Source: Bacillus sp. REN10 (GTDB taxonomy: Bacteria; Bacillota; Bacilli; Bacillales; Domibacillaceae). From it: DNA of 64,000 bases. Positions 1 to 7,225 of this stretch are shown piece by piece; positions within the stretch are counted from its first letter, which is position 1, and every line of letters starts with the position of its first letter. The notes beneath the pieces are model-generated. The model did not search any database. It was not told the origin of the DNA and saw only the letters and a list, made by a program, of their open reading frames with translations. The position numbers and the translations under genes were made by a program. The DNA is taken from assembly GCF_016820555.1 (NCBI RefSeq), contig NZ_JADHDW010000002.1:71736-135735 (forward strand), written 5' to 3'.

Positions 1-60
1 AATTCGGCCTTCCGAGAAAGAATTCGGCCTTCCGAGAAAGAATTCATCCTTTCGGGAAGA
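1..60. repeat. 20-bp tandem repeat at window edge
   Basis: Two perfect 20-bp copies (1-20 and 21-40) are followed by a diverged third copy (41-60) that contains the stop codon and last codons of the histidine kinase gene ending at 44. The array therefore looks like duplication of the 3' end of that gene. It continues to the window edge, so its full copy number is not visible. Confidence 0.8.
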
Positions 61-1780
61 AAATAGCCACGGTTGTTCCCTTGCTTACTTCTGAATGGAC
101 TTCGACGCTAGCCCCATGAAGATTCGCAATTTGCTTGGCGATGCTCATGCCAAGGCCTGCCCCCTCCGTGCGTTCATCGGTATTTGTTCCGCGATAATAG
201 CGTTCGAATAATTGTTCCATCGTTTCTTCGTCCATACCGACACCATTATCTTGAATTTCAATATTCAAACCATTGGTAGATTGGAAGGCGCGGATGGTGA
301 TCGCTGTTCCATTTGGATTATGCTTCATTGCGTTAGAAATTAAATTGTCCATCATGCGCTCAAACCATTTGTGATCGACTTCTATTTCTGCTTTTACTGT
401 TAATGGCTCAAAATGAAAATGGTACTCCTGCAATGTTCGATCATGAATAAATTTAGAAGCGATGGTTTCGAGGAGCTGATTTACTTCGAACGTTTCCTTT
501 GAAAGCTGGAGCCCATTATTTTTTAATTGGAAGGCAAGTGAAAAATCTTCAATTAAATGAAGCATGTATTCTCCCTTTTCACGTATCGTTTGGCCCATTT
601 CTTCCAGTTCTTCTTTTGACCAATTATACTGGCCGCTTTCTAGTAAATGTCCGTATCCTTGAATGGTGGATAGTGGAGTACGCAGGTCATGTGAGATCCC
701 AGTCATCCATTCCTCTCTCGTTTTTTCAAGTTTGGCTCTTTCTTTTATGGACAAATCCAATTTTTCCGCCATTGAATAAAAGGCGTTAATGACTTCTTTG
801 TACAAACGATAGCGAATTTTTATTTTCCCGTTCTTTCGGAAAATTTTCTTTCGTTCTTTTTCTGTCAGTACTTCATCGTATTTTCCTTGTTTCATTCGCT
901 CTAGCCAGCTCGTAAATAGAAGGAGCGGGCGGCCGTAACGGAAGCCGTTCCAAAAAGAGAGGCTAAGTGTAATGAATAAAAAACATGCACCAATTAGTCC
1001 AAATCCGACTAATACTTCCTCTAAAATGGATAATTTTTCGTGTTTTTCTTTCTTTTTTGGCGTATGTAAAATCCATGTTTGACGAGAGTGTGGGTCACTA
1101 TAAGTAGCGGTTGCTGTAGAGTAAGTTCCAGGCGCCATTTTTTGAGATAAAATGTCCAGTGGATCGTACTTATGTTTCTTCATCGGTTTCCCAGCGGCAA
1201 AGATGATGTCTCCTTTTTCATCAATGATATGAAGCGATCCGTTGATTTGATTTAATTGCTCCTCTATCCGCTTCTTGTTTGTTTCAGATACGAGCCCTTT
1301 GTGACTATATGTTTCTACTAATTTTTTTAATCGGTTTTGCTGCTGATCTTCATAGCCTATAATATAAATCATAGGGTGCTTATATGTATCGTCAATTTCT
1401 GCTAACACCGTGTACTCGTGAAATTGTTTTGTTTCTTCTATTTGTAAAATATCATTGACCGTATACTTTTCAGGCAAGGTTGCAGGTGTATTAATGGAGC
1501 CGATCACGTTGCCTTTATGGTTAATGATTTGTATCCACATATTTTTTTGCTTTAATCTAGCTTCCCATTTGTCATCGATATGAGCAATGTTATTCTCAAT
1601 AGTTGTTTCTACAGTAATGTTTTCTAATACGCCTACTGGAAAGTTTTTCTTCACGTCTTCATCGGCTAAATGCTGAAGTAGTAAGAATAGCAGAGCAAAA
1701 ACGATCACAATAATGGCGATCGTTAAAGTGATGAATTGGATTGAAAAATGAAAGATTAATCGTCTTCTTAATGATTTCAT
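44..1780 (-). CDS. Membrane sensor histidine kinase (YvrG-like)
   Basis: This is the sensor half of a two-component system. The 578-residue protein has one membrane segment at about residues 11-37, an extracytoplasmic sensing region of about 210 residues, a second membrane segment at about 256-277, then a HAMP-like linker. The phospho-acceptor H-box has its His at residue 364 (motif SHDLRTPLS), followed by an N-box (NLISNAMKHN), G1 (DNGVGM) and G2 (GAGLGMSIAK). It overlaps the response regulator stop/start by 4 bp (ATGA), so the pair is translationally coupled. Length and partner resemble Bacillus YvrG (about 580 aa); that name is from memory of the family, and the signal sensed is unknown. 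A 20-bp tandem repeat overlaps its 3' end. Confidence 0.93.
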   Translation of the reverse strand: MKSLRRRLIFHFSIQFITLTIAIIVIVFALLFLLLQHLADEDVKKNFPVGVLENITVETTIENNIAHIDDKWEARLKQKNMWIQIINHKGNVIGSINTPATLPEKYTVNDILQIEETKQFHEYTVLAEIDDTYKHPMIYIIGYEDQQQNRLKKLVETYSHKGLVSETNKKRIEEQLNQINGSLHIIDEKGDIIFAAGKPMKKHKYDPLDILSQKMAPGTYSTATATYSDPHSRQTWILHTPKKKEKHEKLSILEEVLVGFGLIGACFLFITLSLSFWNGFRYGRPLLLFTSWLERMKQGKYDEVLTEKERKKIFRKNGKIKIRYRLYKEVINAFYSMAEKLDLSIKERAKLEKTREEWMTGISHDLRTPLSTIQGYGHLLESGQYNWSKEELEEMGQTIREKGEYMLHLIEDFSLAFQLKNNGLQLSKETFEVNQLLETIASKFIHDRTLQEYHFHFEPLTVKAEIEVDHKWFERMMDNLISNAMKHNPNGTAITIRAFQSTNGLNIEIQDNGVGMDEETMEQLFERYYRGTNTDERTEGAGLGMSIAKQIANLHGASVEVHSEVSKGTTVAIFFPKG

Positions 1781-2490
1781 CTTGCGTTCCCATATCCGAG
1801 TTTATAACCCAATCCTCGAACTGTAAGTAAATATCGTGGCCGGCTGGGATCCTCTTCAATCCGTTCCCTAATTCGTCTAATATGAACCGGTACTGTATTA
1901 TCATCGGCATAATGGTTAAAGCCCCAGACAGCCTCTAGTAATTGAGATTTAGAGAATACTTTATTGGGATGTTTACAAAAATAGAGCAACAGTAAATATA
2001 CTTGAGTTGGACATGAAACAATTTGGCCATCTACTAATAACTCGCCTTTGTCTTCATCGACTAAAAATCTTCCGAAGTCATACTGCCTCTTTTTATTGGC
2101 AATAGATACATGTTCAACCGATAAGATTCTGCGGAAATGAGCTTTAATTCTTGCCGCAATTTCTAGGGGGTTAAACGGCTTTGTGACATAGTCATCTCCG
2201 CCGATCGCGAATCCTGTTAGTACATCAAGATCAGATACTTTCGCCGTCACAAACAAAATATAGGCATCTGACATTTCCCGGATTTTAGGGCATAATTCAA
2301 ATCCGCTATAGTCAGGCAGCATCACATCAAGCACGATCAAGTCGATCGATCTTTTTTCTAATATCGCTAGAGCATCAGTCGCTGTATGAGCAGTGTAAAT
2401 ATGTTTAAAGCCTTCTTTACGCAAAACCGTTTCAATCATTTTCACAATTGCTTTTTCGTCATCAACGAGCAAAATGTTTCTTGTTTCCAT
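1777..2490 (-). CDS. OmpR-family response regulator (YvrH-like)
   Basis: A receiver domain (residues 1-115) with acidic residues D10/D11, phospho-acceptor D55, T82 and K104 is followed by a winged-helix DNA-binding domain (about 130-235) ending in the usual TVRGLGYKL hairpin. It is the output partner of the histidine kinase immediately downstream. The ATG at 2490 has a GAGGTG ribosome binding site 7 bases upstream. The sequence resembles YvrH of B. subtilis, which with YvrG affects cell-surface functions; that link is inferred from family similarity. The divergent DUF418 gene at 2641 could be a target, but no binding site was identified. Confidence 0.94.
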   Translation of the reverse strand: METRNILLVDDEKAIVKMIETVLRKEGFKHIYTAHTATDALAILEKRSIDLIVLDVMLPDYSGFELCPKIREMSDAYILFVTAKVSDLDVLTGFAIGGDDYVTKPFNPLEIAARIKAHFRRILSVEHVSIANKKRQYDFGRFLVDEDKGELLVDGQIVSCPTQVYLLLLYFCKHPNKVFSKSQLLEAVWGFNHYADDNTVPVHIRRIRERIEEDPSRPRYLLTVRGLGYKLGYGNAR

Positions 2491-2640
2491 GTGTATGCAC
2501 CTCGCTATTCATACTAACATATAAAGATTACGAGAACTTGAACAGATCAGAGAAAATTTATGAAACGTTAATCTGTTGTTTGACTATGAGAAATATTGTT
2601 CATGTAAATTTATAGTAACAAATGATGTGAGGAGAATTTG

Positions 2641-3846
2641 ATGGATAAGTATCGAGTTTCAGCAATTGATGGTATGCGAGGCTTTAGTCTGTTAGGGATT
2701 TTATTAGCTAATATGCTGATCTTTCAATATGGTATTTGGGGAAAAGATGAAATTGTTTTTTACTCGCTGTCAGCAACGGATACAGCGGCTTATAAACTAG
2801 TGAAAGTGTTAGTAGAAGGCAGCTTTATGCCAATCTTTACATTTCTATTCGGCTACTCCATGATTAAAATGAAGGAAAGTTTAGAGCGTAAAGGGGTACC
2901 GGTGAAACGGTATTTTATGCGGCGATTCTTCTTTTTGATAGGCGCCGGACTGCTGCACTCTACCTTTTTATGGGAAGGGGATATTCTTTTCTTTTACGGT
3001 TTGATGGGTTTCTTTCTTTTGCTGTTTATGAATCGTAGCAAGAAAACATTATTGATTTGGGGAACGGCTTTATTAATCATCATGTCATTTTTAGGATATG
3101 GCAATATGGAAGAGTCCGCTCAAGATAAAAAAATCATGGCTGAATATATCGAGAAAACAAAGATCGTGTACAGTAGCGGTAGTTATGTGGATATTATGAA
3201 TCACCGAAATAACGAGGATCCACTTAATTTGCCGGATGCTTTTTATGTAGTACTATTAATTTTTGCGCCGCTGCTGACTGCCCCGCTGTTTTTATTTGGG
3301 ATGTTTGCTGCAAAAGTGAATGCATTTGTTTATTTGCAAAAAGAGCGTTTATTGTATGTAAAAGGTGCTATTTTATTCTTGCCAATTGGCATCATATTAA
3401 AGATAATTCCACATGTTACTGAATCTAGCTGGAGCGGTGTAGCAGAAATGCTAGGTGCCAGTTTACTAGCTCTCGGATATATTTTCCTATTTGCTCTGTT
3501 GTATACAAGGAAGACAAATAAACGATTTTCGGCTGCGTTTGAAAACATCGGCAAGCTATCATTAACGAATTATTTAATGCAGACAGTCATTTGCACAACC
3601 ATTTTTTATGGGTATGGTTTTGGGTTGTTTGGAAAACTAGGAATGATTTGGGGTATCTTGTTAGCCGTCGTGATTTACGCTTTGCAAGCGATTTGTAGTC
3701 ATTATTATTTAAAACTATTCAATAGAGGCCCAGTCGAACAATTGTTAAGGATGTGGACGAACTTTTCATGGAATGGTTATGTGAAGGGAAGAAGAGCTTC
3801 AATAGAGGAAAAGCTAAAAAAAGCGGAAGGAATGGAAAGTGCCTAA
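2641..3846 (+). CDS. DUF418 multi-pass membrane protein
   Basis: A 401-residue integral membrane protein of the YeiB/YxaH type. It starts with the typical RVSAIDGMRGFSLLGILLANM motif, has about eight to ten hydrophobic segments, and ends with the C-terminal DUF418 region (NIGKLSLTNYLMQT, then FNRGPVEQLLRMWT). The family is related to membrane acyltransferases but its reaction is not established. ATG 2641 is chosen over the TTG at 2638 because the AGGAG at 2630-2634 is better spaced. It is divergent from the YvrGH-like system and ends before a stretch holding an IS-like remnant and a terminator. Confidence 0.9.
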   Translation: MDKYRVSAIDGMRGFSLLGILLANMLIFQYGIWGKDEIVFYSLSATDTAAYKLVKVLVEGSFMPIFTFLFGYSMIKMKESLERKGVPVKRYFMRRFFFLIGAGLLHSTFLWEGDILFFYGLMGFFLLLFMNRSKKTLLIWGTALLIIMSFLGYGNMEESAQDKKIMAEYIEKTKIVYSSGSYVDIMNHRNNEDPLNLPDAFYVVLLIFAPLLTAPLFLFGMFAAKVNAFVYLQKERLLYVKGAILFLPIGIILKIIPHVTESSWSGVAEMLGASLLALGYIFLFALLYTRKTNKRFSAAFENIGKLSLTNYLMQTVICTTIFYGYGFGLFGKLGMIWGILLAVVIYALQAICSHYYLKLFNRGPVEQLLRMWTNFSWNGYVKGRRASIEEKLKKAEGMESA

Positions 3847-3940
3847 GCGACTAGTCTTTGGATTAATGCTTGCAGCAATGGAGGATTCTTAATTTTTACA
3901 GTTATTCCTTTCCAGTTGACTATCACTTATCCCTCATTAA

Positions 3941-4080
3941 CGGGCTGTAAGACCCCCCACCTCAACACGGCAGAAAGAAGCGCAGATGTGTAGGCGGGGG
4001 ATCAATAGCTCGTAAACGTCCGACCTGTTCAACTAACAATCAGTGGGCGATCCGCTGATTGAAGTTTCACTTTATCGCAA
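3941..4080 (+). mobile_element. IS200/IS605-type right-end remnant, no transposase
   Basis: This non-coding stretch has a G/C-rich composition unlike its AT-rich flanks. It contains pairing blocks (CCCCCC near 3952 against GGGGG near 3996) and ends in a small hairpin (AATCAG 4038-4043 / CTGATT 4055-4060). The 21 bases at 4055-4075 are repeated exactly at 50170-50190, also directly after a hairpin. A terminal hairpin followed by a short conserved tail is typical of IS200/IS605 right ends, and the upstream part could be the RNA-encoding segment that sits at the 3' end of tnpB elements. No tnpA or tnpB reading frame remains. Assignment to this family is inference. Confidence 0.5.
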
Positions 4081-4118
4081 AGACTCGGTTGTGTCTTGGT
4101 TATGACAGGGGTTTTTTA

Positions 4119-4147
4119 GTATCTGATGAATCAGATGCTTTTTTTGT
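4119..4147 (+). terminator. Rho-independent terminator
   Basis: A 9-bp stem (GTATCTGAT / ATCAGATGC with one G-U pair) has a two-base loop and is followed by seven T. It lies downstream of the DUF418 gene and the IS remnant and insulates the XRE regulator gene. The 414-base non-coding gap 3847-4260 otherwise holds only the IS-like remnant and a weak promoter (TTGTTG 4144, TATAAA 4168) for the next gene. Confidence 0.75.
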
Positions 4148-4260
4148 TGGGAAAATGTTTATTTTAGTATAAAATTACACTAGAATTATTGTAATATCAT
4201 TAAAATTCGCGAAAATATTTAAATGATTTCTCATACAGAAACGTAATGAAGGTGATACAT

Positions 4261-4725
4261 ATGGATAAACAGCAAGTAAATGAACTACTATCAGGCAAAT
4301 TAAAGCTCATCCGCACAGAAAAAGGATATACGCAAGATAAAATGTCAGAAGTGCTGGGCATTTCTAAAAAGACGCTCGTCCAAATTGAAAAAGGGAGAAC
4401 ACTTGCCGGTTGGACAACGGTTGTTGCTTTATGCGCTTTATTTAGGGAAAGCGAAATTCTCCAAGGTTGCCTTGGTGATGATCCGGTAGAGATGGTGGAG
4501 ACGATTGCTCATACTAGCATTAGTACCCCCAAAGAGAAGACGATGGGAGGGCGAGTTTGGTGGCGAGAAGTTAAGTCTAGTCAAGGGATTCGTTTGCAGC
4601 AAAATGTGATTAGTGGTCATTTTCGTATTTTAGATGAGGAAGATTATCGCTTATTTAGTGGATATGACAAGGAAGAAGCGGATCGAGAATGGCAAGCTAT
4701 TTGTGAAGGTGAGGCAAATAAATGA
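4261..4725 (+). CDS. Small XRE-family transcriptional regulator
   Basis: A 154-residue protein with an N-terminal Cro/C1-type helix-turn-helix (about residues 8-62, core TQDKMSEVLGISKKTLVQIEKGR). The C-terminal half, about 80 residues, has no recognised domain but contains a WWREVKSSQG segment that may be a ligand or dimer region. ATG 4261 is preferred over the in-frame ATG at 4246 because AAGGTGA lies 5 bases upstream of it. It overlaps the next gene by 4 bp, so the two form a translationally coupled pair; the second product is a membrane-anchored protein. Targets are unknown. Confidence 0.85.
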   Translation: MDKQQVNELLSGKLKLIRTEKGYTQDKMSEVLGISKKTLVQIEKGRTLAGWTTVVALCALFRESEILQGCLGDDPVEMVETIAHTSISTPKEKTMGGRVWWREVKSSQGIRLQQNVISGHFRILDEEDYRLFSGYDKEEADREWQAICEGEANK

Positions 4726-5417
4726 AAAAGAGAAAACAAAAGACTTTAGCTATTAGTCTCATTCTACTCGTTAGTATCGGTGGCTTAGTTTATGCGTATT
4801 TTAAAGGAGTGCCTTGGAAAGAGAAGCAAGTGGCAAGGGAGCTTCAGCAATATCTTGAAGAAAGATATGATGAATCCTTTGTTGTAAAGAGTACGTTTTT
4901 TGATGCTAAAGAACGAACATATGGAGCGGTTTTTTCACCAGTTAGGGATCAATCGATGGCTTTTAATGCAAGAAAAGAGTCTAGAGAACGTACATATATG
5001 GATGATTATCCAGAAGGCGTATGGCAAAGAGAATTTCAAGAGGATATTGAACCAGCCGTCAGACAACACTTTCCCAATTTAGCAGACTGGTATGTTGGTA
5101 CAGCTTATGGGCAAAGCGGTGAGCTAGTAAAAGGTCCAAACATCCCGTCCTATCAAGAAGCAGGTGCCTTTATGTGGGTAGAGGTGAATAAAGCAGGAAT
5201 TTTTAACGATTCACAGCAGCAGTGGGAACAAATTTATCAACTTGTGCATGAAGCACAAAAGCTAACAAGCACAGCGGAAGTATCCTTTTCTTTCGATGAA
5301 AAACATGGAAAGAAAGAAGATGTGGAAGTGTATATTTCTTGTATGCCAGCGGAAGCTTTTCAAGTAAAAAGTGTAGAAGATGCGAAAAACGCTTGTGAAG
5401 TGACTCGTTTTGATTAG
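4722..5417 (+). CDS. Membrane-anchored protein of unknown function
   Basis: I do not recognise this 231-residue protein. It has a short basic N-terminus, one hydrophobic segment at about residues 9-26 (signal anchor, no lipobox Cys) and an extracytoplasmic domain rich in aromatic and acidic residues. The region around residues 30-80 (QQYLEERYDESFVVKSTFF) resembles the many small Bacillus exported proteins that begin with a YLEEKYGE-type helix. It is coupled by ATGA overlap to the XRE regulator, which suggests that the regulator responds to, or controls, this surface protein. Confidence 0.8.
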   Translation: MKKRKQKTLAISLILLVSIGGLVYAYFKGVPWKEKQVARELQQYLEERYDESFVVKSTFFDAKERTYGAVFSPVRDQSMAFNARKESRERTYMDDYPEGVWQREFQEDIEPAVRQHFPNLADWYVGTAYGQSGELVKGPNIPSYQEAGAFMWVEVNKAGIFNDSQQQWEQIYQLVHEAQKLTSTAEVSFSFDEKHGKKEDVEVYISCMPAEAFQVKSVEDAKNACEVTRFD

Positions 5418-5423
5418 GAACCA

Positions 5424-5456
5424 ATAGCCTGACGGAGCAAGTGTCTGTCAGGCTAT
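5424..5456. terminator. Hairpin between convergent genes
   Basis: A perfect 10-bp inverted repeat (ATAGCCTGAC / GTCAGGCTAT) has a 13-base loop. It sits in the 41-base gap between the convergent ends of the membrane protein gene (5417) and the anti-sigma gene (5459). There is no long T-run on either side, so it may be a weak two-way terminator or an mRNA-stabilising stem. Confidence 0.55.
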
Positions 5457-5458
5457 AA

Positions 5459-6595
5459 CTAGTAGGAGAATCTCTGTCCTTGAAAGTGAGGAGAATACCA
5501 GTTCCAAAATTCAACTTCTCCTATTGTAACGAAGGTGATGAATGGACTATTTTTAAGCTTTAACAGTTCCTTCGTAGGGCCGGTAATTACAATTCCATAT
5601 GTCTTTACGCCATTTTTCTTTACATACTCGTACCGTTCATTTAATTTTATTTCCTGATTTTCTCCACCATTATAAAATGGTTCGACCCATTTTTGATGCT
5701 CCTTTAGTAACTTCATCATTTTGACAGCATCTTCTTCTAGTGTTTCATCGCTATACTCTTCTCTACTTGGATAGAGCTCAATGTTTGAAGCAAATCCAAA
5801 AATTTGTTCGCGAATTAAAAAGGGGTCATCTGTTTTTCTCTGATACTCATAGCCGGTATCTAGTGCGTACCAAGTGATGTCATATAAATCTTCGTTTAAA
5901 GCTTCTTTATTGATCTCCTTATACACTTCTTCTAATGTCAGCATATGTTTAAAAGAAATAGCCAACTCAGTGACAGTGCCTTCAGGTAGCTTTTCTAACA
6001 CTCTCCAATATTCTTTTTGAATATCATCTTCTAATTTTTCTTGGTAATCTGGATGAACAAAGGCGAACTGATCTTTCGTGCTACCGTTATTCCATTCAAT
6101 TGATTGATTTACGAAAGAAAACCGCGCGTTTGTGTGCAACTTTCCAACTGAATGCTGCTCTCTTCCAATCGTTTGTCTTAACTCGGCTACTCGCTGCTGA
6201 CTAAAGAGTGGACTTATACTCATGGTGCTCGATCCAACCTCCAAACCAGGGTTTAGTGCCTGGAATGCTAGGCTAGATACCGCATTAATTTTCTCTCCAC
6301 GATCGCCAATTGCGTAATAAGCGGCTGATAACAGACTTCCAACAAGATATACAAACAGAGCAAGACCAATGAAAAAGGAAAGTTGATTCCAACGGTGCTT
6401 CCATTTCGCTTTTCGTAAGATGTTCCTTTCGTTTGGCAAAGGGAGTACAGGCTCTTTCTTTTCGGACATATCCATATAACTCTGACAGCGCTGGCATGTT
6501 TCAATATGTTTAATCAACTGTTTCTCTTCTTCCTGTGAAAGCTCATCCTTCTTTAGTAAGCTTCGAAAATATGGGCATGAATCTTTTTCCATCAT
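5459..6595 (-). CDS. Anti-sigma factor, zinc-finger plus membrane segment
   Basis: This is the partner and probable inhibitor of the ECF sigma factor encoded just upstream. The N-terminus carries a ZAS-type zinc motif (C7, then H30-x3-C34-x2-C37), followed by one membrane segment at about residues 72-96. The long extracytoplasmic part resembles the Sigma_reg_N / Sigma_reg_C architecture (about residues 100-378). The start is the ATG at 6595, which overlaps the sigma stop as ATGA; the upstream in-frame extension lies inside the sigma gene and is rejected. The sensor domain would act outside the membrane and the zinc domain would hold the sigma factor inside. Confidence 0.88.
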   Translation of the reverse strand: MMEKDSCPYFRSLLKKDELSQEEEKQLIKHIETCQRCQSYMDMSEKKEPVLPLPNERNILRKAKWKHRWNQLSFFIGLALFVYLVGSLLSAAYYAIGDRGEKINAVSSLAFQALNPGLEVGSSTMSISPLFSQQRVAELRQTIGREQHSVGKLHTNARFSFVNQSIEWNNGSTKDQFAFVHPDYQEKLEDDIQKEYWRVLEKLPEGTVTELAISFKHMLTLEEVYKEINKEALNEDLYDITWYALDTGYEYQRKTDDPFLIREQIFGFASNIELYPSREEYSDETLEEDAVKMMKLLKEHQKWVEPFYNGGENQEIKLNERYEYVKKNGVKTYGIVITGPTKELLKLKNSPFITFVTIGEVEFWNWYSPHFQGQRFSY

Positions 6596-7074
6596 TCTTC
6601 TTCCCCCAGTCTTTTTCTTACCTCTTTTCTCGTCCGATGCAAAATGACTTTTACGTTCGCAATGGTCAAGTTTAAAAACCACGAAATTTCCTCATAAGAA
6701 AAACCATAATAATCACGCAGTAAAATGGCGTGCCTTTTTGTTAAAGGCAATTGCTGGACAATACGAAGCCAGTTGTTAATTTTAGCTTGAGTCAAAAAGA
6801 TTTGTTCAGTACTCTGAACGGTTGGCAGCATGGCTTCCGTTATTTCTTGTTGATGCCATTTCTTTTCGCTTCGTGTCCAGTCGATAAATGTGTGATAAGC
6901 AATTTTAAATAGCCACGGCTTAGGATTTTCGCCTCGATAACTGTCCAGATGAATATAAGCGCGATAAAAGGTTTCCTGCAAAAGCTCTTCAGTGATATGC
7001 CGATTGCGAGAAAGGGAGAGCAGGTAAGCATATAGATCTTGAAAATAAGTGCGATATAAATCTTCAATCGACAT
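6592..7074 (-). CDS. ECF sigma-70 family sigma factor
   Basis: A 160-residue sigma factor with only regions 2 (residues about 5-72, including the -10 recognition segment NPKPWLFKIAYHTFIDWTRS) and 4 (about 105-155, helix-turn-helix GFSYEEISWFLNLTIANVKVILHRTRK). This is the normal size and layout of extracytoplasmic-function sigma factors. The ATG at 7074 has GGGAGG 7 bases upstream. It is co-transcribed with its anti-sigma partner through a 4-bp overlap. An ECF-like promoter immediately upstream suggests autoregulation. Genes controlled are unknown. Confidence 0.93.
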   Translation of the reverse strand: MSIEDLYRTYFQDLYAYLLSLSRNRHITEELLQETFYRAYIHLDSYRGENPKPWLFKIAYHTFIDWTRSEKKWHQQEITEAMLPTVQSTEQIFLTQAKINNWLRIVQQLPLTKRHAILLRDYYGFSYEEISWFLNLTIANVKVILHRTRKEVRKRLGEEE

Positions 7075-7097
7075 TGATCAACCTCCCTTATTAACAT

Positions 7098-7123
7098 AAC
7101 GGAAAGAAGGAAGAAAAGTTACA
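7098..7123 (-). promoter_or_regulatory. Candidate autoregulated ECF promoter
   Basis: Reading leftwards, TGTAAC (7123-7118) is followed by a 16-base T/C-rich spacer and CGTTATG beginning at 7101. ECF sigma promoters of the SigW/SigM class in Bacillus look like TGAAAC-N16-CGTA/CGTC, so this is one base off in the -35 element and has CGTT in the -10. It lies 24 bases upstream of the sigma start codon. Confidence 0.45.
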
Positions 7124-7147
7124 TTTTTTGAAGAGTTTTCTTTTGGA

Positions 7148-7182
7148 AATAAAAGAAGAGAAGAGAGCTGTGCTTCTCTTCT
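7148..7182 (-). terminator. Terminator of the lipoprotein gene
   Basis: A 10-bp stem (AGAAGAGAAG 7154-7163 / CTTCTCTTCT 7173-7182) is followed on the minus strand by TTTTATTTCC. It ends the transcript that contains the broken LolA-like gene and separates it from the ECF sigma promoter. Confidence 0.7.
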
Positions 7183-7225
7183 CAATTCGTTATTTAAGGT
7201 AGGGGTAGTTCCTAAGTCTAGCTGA

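Noticed and set aside
3847-4245. A hidden gene in the 400-base gap after the DUF418 gene
   Set aside because: No open frame with a ribosome site was found on either strand; the content is an IS-like remnant and a terminator.
5424-5456. Small mobile element hairpin
   Set aside because: The 10-bp inverted repeat is not repeated elsewhere in the window and sits exactly between convergent gene ends, so a transcription-end hairpin is simpler.
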